DNA of 64,000 nt from Planctomycetaceae bacterium (lineage in GTDB: Bacteria; Planctomycetota; Planctomycetia; Pirellulales; Pirellulaceae): assembly GCA_002709045.1 (NCBI GenBank), contig PAPJ01000059.1, positions 1 to 64,000 of the forward strand, written 5' to 3'. Shown in pieces: positions 25,745-34,164 of this stretch; position 1 is the first letter of the stretch, and every line of letters starts with the position of its first letter. The position numbers and the translations under genes are program-made. The notes beneath the pieces are model-generated. The model was not told where the DNA came from and did not search any database. It saw only the letters and a program-made list of their open reading frames with translations.

Positions 25745-27163
25745 ATGTCACATCGTTTGTATATAGAAACCGTTGGTTGCCAGATGAATATGCTGGATAG
25801 TGAAATGGTTGTAGCCGATCTGCGCAAGCGTGGTTACCAACTCACTTCCGATGTCAAAGCGGCAGACACTCTTCTTTACAACACCTGCAGCGTTCGTGCT
25901 CATGCTGAAGACAAAGTTTACAGCGCTCTGGGTACGCTCAAGTTGATGAAAAAACAAAATCCGGACAAGATCATCGGTGTGATGGGATGTATGGCTCAAA
26001 AAGATCAGCAAATTATCTTTAACCGAGCACCTTTTGTGGACTTTATTGTCGGCCCCGGGCAACTACAACAGGTGCCTGATCTGATCGATAAGGCTCGCGA
26101 TGGTGAACAACAGCAAATAGCTGTTGGTTTAGGCCGGCGGGAAGGTAGCAACGAAGACATCAAACGTACTCACGAAACGTTTGATCCTTTACGTGATCCG
26201 ACGATGCGGCCAACGCCGTATCAGGCTTACCTACGCATCCAAATCGGCTGTGACAAGTTCTGTACTTATTGTGTGGTGCCCAATACACGAGGTCCGGAGC
26301 AGGGACGAAACCCTCAGCAAATCGTTGAAGAAGCCAAAGTGCTGGCTGACCAGGGCTGTCTGGAAATTACGTTACTTGGACAAACCGTCAACAGCTACAG
26401 TTTTACCAGCATTGAGGGTGAGACAACGCGGATGTCAGATTTACTTCGTTTATTACACGAAGTCAGCGGTATCAAACGGATCAAATTTGTGACCAGCTAT
26501 CCGAGAGATATGAGAAAAGAGCTGCTGGAAACAATCCGCGATCTACCAAAAATTTCACCCTACCTGCATGTTCCACTACAGCATGGCAGTAATAATATGC
26601 TTAAGCGAATGCGCCGCGGCTATACTGTAGAGCAATACCGAAAGATGATGCACCTGATTTGGGATACACTTCCAAACGCAGCGGTTTCCAGTGACTTTAT
26701 CGTGGGATTCTGTGGAGAAACGGATGCCGAATTCCAAACATGCATCGACTCTATTCGCGAATTTCGTTTTAAAAACAGTTTCATATTCAAATACAGTGTT
26801 CGCGAAGGAACAAAAGCGGCCGCGACGCTGATTGATGATGTTCCTCAGAAGGTCAAGCAGGAGCGGAATAATGAATTGCTGGCGGTACAAAATGAAGTCA
26901 GTGAATCAGAAAACATTAAATTCATTGGTCACTCGGTGGATGTTTTGGTGGAAGGCCCCAGTAAAAAATCGGAAAAACTCGAAAGCAATGGATTACTGAA
27001 ACAGATGGTCGGTCGTACACATTGCGACCGTATCGTTGTCTTCGATGGTAATCAACGTCAGGCCGGACAGATCCTGCCCGTTTCTATTTACGAAACAACT
27101 CCATTTACACTCTTCGGCGCGGTCGTCACTCAGGAAACCGGCCCCGAAGTCTACGCACTCTAA
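25745..27163 (+). CDS. miaB: tRNA-2-methylthio-N6-dimethylallyladenosine synthase MiaB, 472 aa
   Basis: Radical SAM methylthiotransferase that converts i6A37 to ms2i6A37 in tRNAs reading UNN codons. The N-terminal MTTase domain has its three cluster Cys in ETVGCQMN, YNTCSVR and GVMGCMAQ. The radical SAM motif is GCDKFCTYCVVP, and a TRAM-like domain ends the protein. The start MSHRLYIETVGCQMN at 25745 fits the family; an in-frame ATG at 25688 would add 19 residues but lies in a hairpin arm. It is followed 21 bp later by mnmA, another tRNA-modification gene. Confidence 0.95.
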   Translation: MSHRLYIETVGCQMNMLDSEMVVADLRKRGYQLTSDVKAADTLLYNTCSVRAHAEDKVYSALGTLKLMKKQNPDKIIGVMGCMAQKDQQIIFNRAPFVDFIVGPGQLQQVPDLIDKARDGEQQQIAVGLGRREGSNEDIKRTHETFDPLRDPTMRPTPYQAYLRIQIGCDKFCTYCVVPNTRGPEQGRNPQQIVEEAKVLADQGCLEITLLGQTVNSYSFTSIEGETTRMSDLLRLLHEVSGIKRIKFVTSYPRDMRKELLETIRDLPKISPYLHVPLQHGSNNMLKRMRRGYTVEQYRKMMHLIWDTLPNAAVSSDFIVGFCGETDAEFQTCIDSIREFRFKNSFIFKYSVREGTKAAATLIDDVPQKVKQERNNELLAVQNEVSESENIKFIGHSVDVLVEGPSKKSEKLESNGLLKQMVGRTHCDRIVVFDGNQRQAGQILPVSIYETTPFTLFGAVVTQETGPEVYAL

Positions 27164-27184
27164 AATTGGGACAGGGAACAGGAC

Positions 27185-28312
27185 ATGGCCCGAGTGGTAT
27201 TAGCGATGTCTGGTGGAGTCGACAGTAGTGTGGCGGCGCACCTGCTGCAGCAACAGGGACACGATGTAATCGGTGTCTTTATGCGTCACGGGGAAGAGTC
27301 GGCTACAGCCTGTGACCTTGACGGTGACAACAAGAATCCGTTGCTCCCACTGCTGCAAAACCGCGCAGATCACAAGCAGGGATGTTGCAGTGCTTCAGAT
27401 GCTGAAGATGCCCGAAAAGTTGCTGATAAACTCTCCATTCCATTCTATGCCTTAAATCTGGAAAAAGACTTTAGTCGGATCATTGATTACTTTGTTGACG
27501 AGTACAGCATTGGACGTACTCCCAATCCATGTGTTATGTGTAATAACTGGATCAAATTTGGCCGATTGTTCGACTATGCTAACAGCATTGGCGCCGAATA
27601 TGTGGCCACCGGACACTACGCACAGCTTGTAGACGACGAGCAGGATCAAACTCGACTTGCACGGGGAGCCGACGGGAAAAAGGATCAGGCGTACGTTTTG
27701 TTCGGTATCGAAAAAAAATACTTATCACGAATGCTGTTACCGGTCGGAAGATTTCCCAAAACACAAATACGCGAAATGGCAACCGATCTTGGTTTGCGAG
27801 TCGCTGAGAAGAAGGATAGTCAGGAAATCTGCTTTGTCACATCAGGTCATCACGGTGAATTCGTCAAACAACGACGCGAAGAAATCGATCTTTCCGGTGA
27901 AATTGTCACCACCGACGGTGCTGTTGTGGGACAGCACAATGGTATCGAGAACTATACAATCGGACAGCGTAAAGGACTCGGGGTCGCACTCGGTACTCCA
28001 CACTACGTAGTAAAGATCGACAGAGACTCCCGACAGATCGTACTTGGTGATCATGACGCACTGGGAAAGACCTCTCTTCAGGCTGACCGCACGAACTGGT
28101 TAACCGATCCGGAACCAACTGCCCCGTTTCGCTGTCAGGCTCAGATTCGCTATAACAGTGCTCCGCAGCAGGCAACTGCTTCGATTCTCGAAGTCGATGG
28201 AGAGCATTTACTTGAAGTGGATTTCGACCAGCCTGTTCATGGAATTGCACCCGGTCAGGCAGTCGTTTGTTATGACGGCGATCTGGTGATCGGTGGTGGC
28301 TGGATTCGTTGA
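27185..28312 (+). CDS. mnmA: tRNA-specific 2-thiouridylase MnmA, 375 aa
   Basis: ATP-dependent enzyme that places sulfur on U34 of Lys, Glu and Gln tRNAs. The PP-loop AMSGGVDSSVAAHLL starts at residue 7; RTPNPCVMCN holds the first catalytic Cys; DSQEICFV the second, which takes part in persulfide transfer. GHYAQL and KDQAYVLFG are further family landmarks. It carries the GCCSASDAEDARKVA segment found in a large bacterial subgroup. It follows miaB by 21 bp; AGGAACAGG precedes the ATG. Housekeeping translation-fidelity role. Confidence 0.95.
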   Translation: MARVVLAMSGGVDSSVAAHLLQQQGHDVIGVFMRHGEESATACDLDGDNKNPLLPLLQNRADHKQGCCSASDAEDARKVADKLSIPFYALNLEKDFSRIIDYFVDEYSIGRTPNPCVMCNNWIKFGRLFDYANSIGAEYVATGHYAQLVDDEQDQTRLARGADGKKDQAYVLFGIEKKYLSRMLLPVGRFPKTQIREMATDLGLRVAEKKDSQEICFVTSGHHGEFVKQRREEIDLSGEIVTTDGAVVGQHNGIENYTIGQRKGLGVALGTPHYVVKIDRDSRQIVLGDHDALGKTSLQADRTNWLTDPEPTAPFRCQAQIRYNSAPQQATASILEVDGEHLLEVDFDQPVHGIAPGQAVVCYDGDLVIGGGWIR

Positions 28313-28396
28313 CAGGCCATTGCCCTAAAACCATTCCATCGCGCATAATTTACTTTAAGATCGACATCTTCATCCTCCATTCTTACGACAATCAAT

Positions 28397-29495
28397 ATGC
28401 TTTCAGAATTAAAAGACCGAACAGAATCTATTGAACAAAAACTGCTCCAACTCGGAGATAGTCTTTGACTACGCTAAGAAAACGCAGAGCATCCAGGCGG
28501 TAGAAGCCCAAATGGCGATGGCGAATTTCTGGGACAACCCGGAAACGGCTCAGGCTGCTGTAGCCAATCTAAAATCACTGAAAAACATCACGACGCCACT
28601 GGATGAATTAACAACGGCTACTGAAGACCTGAGGGTCTTACTGGAAATGTGTCAGGAAGATCCCGACTTGGAGCCAGAAGTTGAACAGGAAATCAGCCGG
28701 CTTGAGTTGCTCTGTGAAGAGTTGGAACTTAAGTCAATGCTCAATGGCCCACATGACGACTCCGGCGCGATGATGACCATCTATGCTCGGGATGGTGGTA
28801 CTGACGCCAATGACTGGGCTGAAATGCTCTTGCGCATGTATATCCAGTGGGCAGGCCAACACAACTATCAGGTTTCGCTATTAGATCGTAGCGACAACGA
28901 TATTGCGGGTATTAACAGTGCAACAATATGTGTACGTGGATCGATGGCATATGGTTATCTAAAAGGAGAAACCGGGATTCATCGGCTGGTCAGGATCAGT
29001 CCATTTAATTCGGAAGGTAAGCGTCAAACCAGCTTTGCAGCCATTGACGTATCACCCGATATCTCAGACGATGTGGAAATTGAAATTGATGAGAAAGACG
29101 TTCGGGAGGATACCTATCGGGCCAGTGGAGCTGGTGGGCAGCACGTTAATAAGACCGATAGTGCTGTTCGCCTGACACATGAACCAACCGGCATCGTTGT
29201 CCAATGTCAAAATGAACGAAGTCAACACAAGAACCGGGCGGCTGCATACAAGATGCTGCGAGCACGACTTGCTCGTGTGGAAGAAGAAAAACGAGAAGCG
29301 GAACAGGCTCAGAAATATAAAAATAAAGCCCGGGTCGGTTTTGGATCTCAAATCCGCAACTATTTCCTGCATCCTGATCAACGCGTTAAAGATGCTCGCA
29401 CCGGCTACGCAGAAGGTAATTTTCATACCGTGCTGGATGGAAATATTCATGGCTTTCTGGAGAGTTTTTTGCGTTGGCGCATCGGACAAGATTAG
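28397..29495 (+). CDS. prfB: Peptide chain release factor 2, with programmed +1 frameshift
   Basis: Recognises UGA and UAA stop codons and releases the peptide. Translation starts at ATG 28397 (MLSELKDRTESIEQK), reaches an in-frame TGA at 28466-28468 after 23 codons, and continues after a +1 shift into GAC TAC GCT AAG, giving about 366 residues. In the main frame, SPFNSEGKRQTSFA contains the SPF codon-recognition motif of RF2, and GAGGQHVNK contains the peptidyl-hydrolysis GGQ. An annotation starting at the TTG at 28431 would be wrong. Located after mnmA with 84 bp between. Confidence 0.95.
28454..28469 (+). promoter_or_regulatory. prfB: prfB autoregulatory +1 frameshift site
   Basis: The sequence GGAGATAGTCTTTGAC carries a Shine-Dalgarno-like GGAG, a 5-nt spacer, and the slippery CTT followed by the in-frame TGA and C. 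At low RF2 the ribosome slips from CTT to TTT and reads GAC. Spacing from the internal SD is slightly longer than in E. coli. Confidence 0.9.
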
Positions 29496-29597
29496 GATAC
29501 ACTTCCCGAAACGGGGATTTACATCCAGATGCCTGCAACTGTATATCTGTAGATACCGAGCTGTATTTGGTGTGTCAATAATAAGAGGAGACAATGC

Positions 29598-30170
29598 GTG
29601 TCTGAATTAAAGCATCTCGATGCAATCGGTCCTGATGCCACAGGCCTGAGAACTTCCATGCAATGGCGTGAGGATCGTTACGTACACGTGGTGGATTGGG
29701 TTGCAGGTGATCAGGACTTTCGATTACTCGAAAGCGTTGAGGGCATCGAGGACGATTACTGGCCGCCAAGCCCTGCTCTACAGGATTTGTCTGTTGAGCA
29801 GCGGACACAAAACCGTCAGGTTGGCCTGATGGTTGGAATGGCTGGAAACAGTCACTGGTCCATGAGCATTGAAAATGATAACAGCCAACGTTCTCTTCTC
29901 TTTGATGTCGCCTGCCGCGTTGCCGATGAACAGGCAGGTATGCTCGCAACCACCTATCGAAGCAATGTCCCAGTCAAGATAGTGGATCCCATCCAAAAAA
30001 TTGCAGAGCTTTCTATCGCGGGAAGGACCTGTCGCATTAAGATTGAATCCACTGGCAGAGGCGAATTAGACGACCTCGAAATAGATGGAAACCTGATCAG
30101 AATCAGTCCTACAGAAAAACCTCCCAGTTGGCCTGCCACTGTTCGTTGGAAGTACAGACTATTTGGTTAA
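29598..30170 (+). CDS. Hypothetical protein, 190 aa
   Basis: Not recognised. A GTG start is supported by AAGAGGAG about 8 nt upstream; an ATG five bases earlier reads into an immediate stop. The protein is soluble, mixed alpha/beta, with a Trp-rich opening (WREDRYVHVVDWV) and an acidic middle (GIEDDYWPP), and a beta-rich C-terminal half. No signal peptide or metal-binding motif. It lies about 100 bp after prfB and may be its operon partner. Coding status is supported by the ribosome site and by good spacing. Confidence 0.65.
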   Translation: MSELKHLDAIGPDATGLRTSMQWREDRYVHVVDWVAGDQDFRLLESVEGIEDDYWPPSPALQDLSVEQRTQNRQVGLMVGMAGNSHWSMSIENDNSQRSLLFDVACRVADEQAGMLATTYRSNVPVKIVDPIQKIAELSIAGRTCRIKIESTGRGELDDLEIDGNLIRISPTEKPPSWPATVRWKYRLFG

Positions 30171-30280
30171 CAGTTCTATATCTATTTCTATGGTTTTCTC
30201 CCCCTTGAAAAAAAGACGTGGCTACAATAAGAATTGTTGAGTCAGCGTGTTTAATAATCCATTAATTTACGGAAACATCC

Positions 30281-31003
30281 ATGGTCTTCGAACACATTGA
30301 AAACCTTAAGCGAATTTACACGGATCAAATTGTTGTTGTCGATGATAATCGTTCTGAGTTGGGACGATTTCAGGGACTGACAGGTACGGTTAAGACTGTA
30401 AACATGAGTGGTCGCGCGCTTGTAGAGTTTGATGGAAACAATAATATCGGCTGGTACGATATTGATGTCGACTTCCTTAAACTTATCGATGAACCACTTC
30501 ATGAGACGGAAACGGTCTCAACCCCTGTTCCACCAGCGGAAACGGCCGGCAAAGCTCCCGCTGCTGAGACACCCGTCAAGGAGGCTGTTGCTGAAAAACC
30601 AGCGGCTGCTACGAAACCAGCTCCTGCCGCAAAACCGGCGCCAGCCAAAGTGGATGCCGGAAACATGAGTATTGCTGAAATGTTAGCCGCTGCTCAAACA
30701 GACGCTCCTGCAACTGAGGATGCTGCCGCCGAAACCAAAGAAACCGCGGCGGTTGAAAAACCAGTAGCGGCCGAAATCGATACTGAAAATATGAGTATTG
30801 CTGAAATGTTAGCCGCTGCTCAAACAGAAGCTCCTGCAACTGGGGAGGATGCTGCCGCCGAAACCAAAGAAGCCTCGACGGCTGAAGAAACCGCGGCGGT
30901 TGAAAAACCAGCAGCTGTCGAAATCGATACGGAAAATATGACTATCGCCGAAATGTTAGCCGCTGCGCAAGGTCTCAAAGAATCCGGCGATGGTGACAAT
31001 TAG
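30281..31003 (+). CDS. KOW-like beta-barrel protein with three C-terminal peptide repeats, 240 aa
   Basis: The first 75 residues resemble a KOW/SH3-like barrel: GRFQGLTGTVKTVNMSGRALVEFDG has the Gly-x-x-Gly-x-V spacing of such domains. The rest is an Ala/Pro/Glu/Lys-rich low-complexity linker holding three copies of a helix-like motif NMSIAEMLAAAQ (third copy NMTIAEMLAAAQ), preceded in copies two and three by EIDTE. The linker should be disordered and the motifs could act as docking peptides. No signal peptide. Role unknown; nucleic acid or ribosome binding is possible from the barrel. A strong hairpin terminator follows 27 bp after the stop. Confidence 0.75.
   Translation: MVFEHIENLKRIYTDQIVVVDDNRSELGRFQGLTGTVKTVNMSGRALVEFDGNNNIGWYDIDVDFLKLIDEPLHETETVSTPVPPAETAGKAPAAETPVKEAVAEKPAAATKPAPAAKPAPAKVDAGNMSIAEMLAAAQTDAPATEDAAAETKETAAVEKPVAAEIDTENMSIAEMLAAAQTEAPATGEDAAAETKEASTAEETAAVEKPAAVEIDTENMTIAEMLAAAQGLKESGDGDN
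30656..30970 (+). repeat. Three intragenic repeats encoding NMSIAEMLAAAQ
   Basis: The ATG of the motif occurs at 30665, 30791 and 30938. Copies one and two are nearly identical for tens of bases, including the following TETAP-type linker (ACAGA-GCTCCTGCAACT), which points to a recent in-frame duplication. The third copy has diverged at synonymous sites while keeping the peptide. Confidence 0.8.
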
Positions 31004-31023
31004 TGTAAATTAAAGAGATTAAT

Positions 31024-31060
31024 AAAAAAGCCGCGCGTAACCGCCCGGCATTTTTATTTA
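31024..31060. terminator. Bidirectional intrinsic terminator between the KOW-like gene and nadA
   Basis: Hairpin GCCGcGCG-TAAC-CGCcCGGC (31030-31049) with an A-run on its left and a T-run on its right (31051-31055), so it can end transcripts from both sides. The T-run contains the reverse complement of the nadA stop codon. Confidence 0.75.
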
Positions 31061-32187
31061 ACACTTAGCATACGTTCGAGTGCCACCAAAGACCATTCGG
31101 CTGTCTCATCGTCCACTCGAATAGTGTTCACCTGAGTTCCATTAGCAAGATTCTCGAGGCTCCAGCAAAGATGAGCCAAATCGATTCTGTACATTGTTGC
31201 ACACATACAGACGACCGGGGACAGGAAGTGTATGTCGAGGTGTGGATTTTCCTTCTTCAGGCGATTCACCAAATGCAGTTCTGTACCAATGGCCCATTTG
31301 GATCCAGCTTCAGCATTCTTGATGACTTCAATGATCTTACCGGTTGAACCGGAGACATCGGCAATATCGTTTACTTCCCGAGGACATTCAGGATGCACCA
31401 TAACATTAATACCCGGATGTTTTTTACGGAACATTTCAACATGTTCTGCCTGAAACATCTGGTGCACACTGCAGTGACCTTTCCACAGGATAACTTTACT
31501 TCTCTCAATCGCCGCATCGGTATTTCCACCCATTTCCAATTGATAGGGATCCCAGACCGGCATCTGGTCATTAGTAATCCCCATCTTCAGACTGGTGTTT
31601 CTTCCCAGATGCTGGTCAGGAAAGAATAAAACTCGACTGGTACGTTTAAATGCCCACTCCAGGACTGCGGGAGCGTTACTGGAAGTACAGACGATTCCAT
31701 TATGCTTACCAACAAAGGCCTTCAAACTTGCCGCTGAATTGATATAAGTCACAGGTGTAATATCATGGGTATCAACAATCTCGTCTAAATCTGCCCAGCA
31801 ATTTTCAACTTGTTCGATACCTGCCATATCGGCCATAGAACATCCGGCTGACATATCCGGCAGAGTTACTGACACTCTATAGCCTCGTTGATCGAGCACT
31901 TCAGGACGATTTGCCAGGATGTCTGCCGTCTCAGCCATAAAATGGACTCCACAGAAAACAATATATTTGCAATCTGTGTTCTCGGCCGCCATCTGACTCA
32001 ACTGGTAACTATCACCACGCAAATCACTATGATCAATTACCTCATCCTGTTGATAATGATGTCCCAGAATTAACAGCTCTGCGCCCATGGCCTCACGGAC
32101 ACGTTCAATGCGATCTGAAAGTTGCTCATTTTCGAGCGATTTATAACTAGCGATATCCGGCAGTGGTTGCTCGATTGCAATACTCAT
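31054..32187 (-). CDS. nadA: Quinolinate synthase NadA, 377 aa
   Basis: [4Fe-4S] enzyme condensing iminoaspartate with dihydroxyacetone phosphate to quinolinate in de novo NAD synthesis. Three conserved Cys are visible in IVFCGVHFMAE, GIVCTSSNAP and CMCATMYR, with HHYQQDEV, HPECPRE and STGKI(I) motifs as expected. The ATG at 32187 (MSIAIEQ) is preferred; a TTG nine bases upstream is possible. nadB and nadC are not in the window. Divergent from the glutaminase gene across 170 bp. Confidence 0.95.
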   Translation of the reverse strand: MSIAIEQPLPDIASYKSLENEQLSDRIERVREAMGAELLILGHHYQQDEVIDHSDLRGDSYQLSQMAAENTDCKYIVFCGVHFMAETADILANRPEVLDQRGYRVSVTLPDMSAGCSMADMAGIEQVENCWADLDEIVDTHDITPVTYINSAASLKAFVGKHNGIVCTSSNAPAVLEWAFKRTSRVLFFPDQHLGRNTSLKMGITNDQMPVWDPYQLEMGGNTDAAIERSKVILWKGHCSVHQMFQAEHVEMFRKKHPGINVMVHPECPREVNDIADVSGSTGKIIEVIKNAEAGSKWAIGTELHLVNRLKKENPHLDIHFLSPVVCMCATMYRIDLAHLCWSLENLANGTQVNTIRVDDETAEWSLVALERMLSVK

Positions 32188-32359
32188 GAATTCCAATTCT
32201 TTGTGCTGCTGTCCAATCAGACTATTTACTTAACTTTATTATTATCGGCAATCCACTTCTTGTGAATTGGCAATTTACCGCACTTCATAGACCAGTCTGC
32301 TCGGCTACTAGGTTAAAATAAGCTAATCACCATCGGTTTTTTGTGTGTCATGATTCCAT

Positions 32360-32947
32360 ATGATTCTACTTATCGACAATTACGACTCCTTCACCTACAA
32401 CCTTGTCCAGCGATTAGGTGAATTTGACCCAACTCTGGATATTCAGGTTTATCGGAACGATCAGATAACGCCTGAACAGGTGGAGGCTCTTAATCCATCT
32501 CATATCATTATTTCCCCCGGTCCTTGTACGCCCACGGAAGCCGGTATCAGCATGGATGTGATTTCTCGTATGAAAGGTCAGGTACCCATACTGGGAGTTT
32601 GTCTTGGTCACCAATCGATCGGTCAGGCTACAGGATCCACCATTGTCCGTGCCAAGCAATTAATGCATGGTAAAACAGATTCGATTTATCACGACAATCA
32701 GGGCATTTTTGCTGAGTTGCCAAACCCTTTTACTGCGACCCGTTATCATAGTCTGGTCATCCGACCTGACACACTCAGTGATGAATTCGAAGTTGCCGCC
32801 TGGGCAGATGCTCCGGATGGTACAACTGAAGTCATGGCAATTCGCCATAAGTCTTTCCCATTAATCGGCTGGCAATTTCATCCTGAAAGTTTTTTATCCG
32901 ACGTGGGTCCCACAATCCTGCAACGCTTTCTTGAACTGACGATATGA
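32360..32947 (+). CDS. Anthranilate/aminodeoxychorismate synthase glutaminase component, 195 aa
   Basis: Class I glutamine amidotransferase subunit that supplies ammonia for anthranilate (TrpG) or 4-amino-4-deoxychorismate (PabA). ISPGPCTPTEAG is the family loop, GVCLGHQ carries the nucleophile Cys81, and WQFHPES the catalytic His174 and Glu176. The sequence cannot by itself separate TrpG from PabA, and the synthase subunit is not nearby. Its stop overlaps the moeA start by 4 bp. Confidence 0.9.
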   Translation: MILLIDNYDSFTYNLVQRLGEFDPTLDIQVYRNDQITPEQVEALNPSHIIISPGPCTPTEAGISMDVISRMKGQVPILGVCLGHQSIGQATGSTIVRAKQLMHGKTDSIYHDNQGIFAELPNPFTATRYHSLVIRPDTLSDEFEVAAWADAPDGTTEVMAIRHKSFPLIGWQFHPESFLSDVGPTILQRFLELTI

Positions 32948-34152
32948 TCAGCATTGAGCAAGCTCTGGAACAAATCATGGCCCGACTGCCTGAATGTCGC
33001 AGCACTTGGTGCGCGCTTGACAATGCGCTGGGGCACGTTTTAGCAGAAGATGTACAAAGCGATATCGACTCGCCACCCTACGATAAATCACTTGTCGATG
33101 GCTACGCAGTTATCGCAGATGACATCACCCTCGATATCACACTCTCCGTTCTGGAAGATGTGCTGGCAGGGCAGATTCCTACCCAGACGATACAACCCGG
33201 AACAGCGATCCAGATTATGACCGGAGCACCTTTACCTGAAGGAGCCAGCGCGGTGGTTATGATCGAACAAACCAGTCGTAACCAACAAGATGTGACAATT
33301 CATCAGGAAACCATAAAATCTGAAACCAATATTATGCGACAGGCAACATCTTTATCTAAAGGTGAGACTGTGCTATCTGCTGGTAAGTTCATACGTCCTA
33401 TTGAGGTTGGCATTCTGGCGGAGATCGGTTGCACGAAGGTACCGGTCTATCAACAACCTAAACTCGCGATTATTAGTACGGGCGATGAGTTGGTGGAAGC
33501 AACTAAAACACCACAAGCCGGGCAAATCAGAAACTCCAATGGACCACTTCTGCAGGCCTTAGCCACCAGTCACGGTGCGGATGCTCATTCTCTGGGGATC
33601 GGGGTCGATAACTTTGAAGCGTTATCAGACCTGGTTGCTACGGGACTTGAATCCGATATTCTCATTCTTTCAGGCGGTGTCTCAGCCGGGGTGAAGGATT
33701 TAGTTCCTGCTGTACTCCGGCAACATGGCGTGGAACAGGTATTTCATAAACTCAATCTCAAACCCGGTAAACCGCTCTGGTTCGGTATATTTTCATCCGG
33801 TAAACATCAGACAATGGTCTTTGGACTTCCGGGAAACCCTGTTAGCAGTCTTGTATGCTTCCTGTTATTTGTGGCTCCGGTCATATCAAAGCTTACAGGC
33901 AAAACATCAGCCTGTCTGCGGGAAACAACCGCCAGTCTTAAAACTGATTTCCAACAACGCGGAGACCGTCCAACCTACTTTCCTGCTCAATTGACAGAAC
34001 ATGGTGGAAATCGCTACGTTACACCTCTAGCCTGGAAAGGTTCGGCGGATCAACAAACGCTCAGTAAAGCGAATGCTCTGGCCTTCTTTCAGGCAGGCAA
34101 CCAACTTTATCAAACCGGTGAAGAGATCACTGTTTTTGAGATTCCTTCCTAA
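32944..34152 (+). CDS. moeA: Molybdopterin molybdenumtransferase MoeA, 402 aa
   Basis: Inserts molybdate into adenylylated molybdopterin. PPYDKSLVDGYAV near the start, MTGAPLPEGASAVVM, ISTGDELVE, SGGVSAGVKD and LPGNPVSSLVCF are in the expected order for the four-domain MoeA fold. Length is normal. It overlaps the preceding glutaminase gene by 4 bp and lies 12 bp before lnt, so the three are probably one transcription unit despite unrelated pathways. Confidence 0.95.
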   Translation: MISIEQALEQIMARLPECRSTWCALDNALGHVLAEDVQSDIDSPPYDKSLVDGYAVIADDITLDITLSVLEDVLAGQIPTQTIQPGTAIQIMTGAPLPEGASAVVMIEQTSRNQQDVTIHQETIKSETNIMRQATSLSKGETVLSAGKFIRPIEVGILAEIGCTKVPVYQQPKLAIISTGDELVEATKTPQAGQIRNSNGPLLQALATSHGADAHSLGIGVDNFEALSDLVATGLESDILILSGGVSAGVKDLVPAVLRQHGVEQVFHKLNLKPGKPLWFGIFSSGKHQTMVFGLPGNPVSSLVCFLLFVAPVISKLTGKTSACLRETTASLKTDFQQRGDRPTYFPAQLTEHGGNRYVTPLAWKGSADQQTLSKANALAFFQAGNQLYQTGEEITVFEIPS

Positions 34153-34164
34153 CCACCTTGTGGC

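Noticed and set aside
27906..28346. Minus-strand frame of 146 codons opposite mnmA
   Set aside because: Antisense shadow of a housekeeping gene without independent support.
29064..29594. Long minus-strand frame of 176 codons opposite prfB
   Set aside because: It is antisense to the conserved RF2 coding region, lacks any recognisable domain, and reflects codon bias of the real gene.
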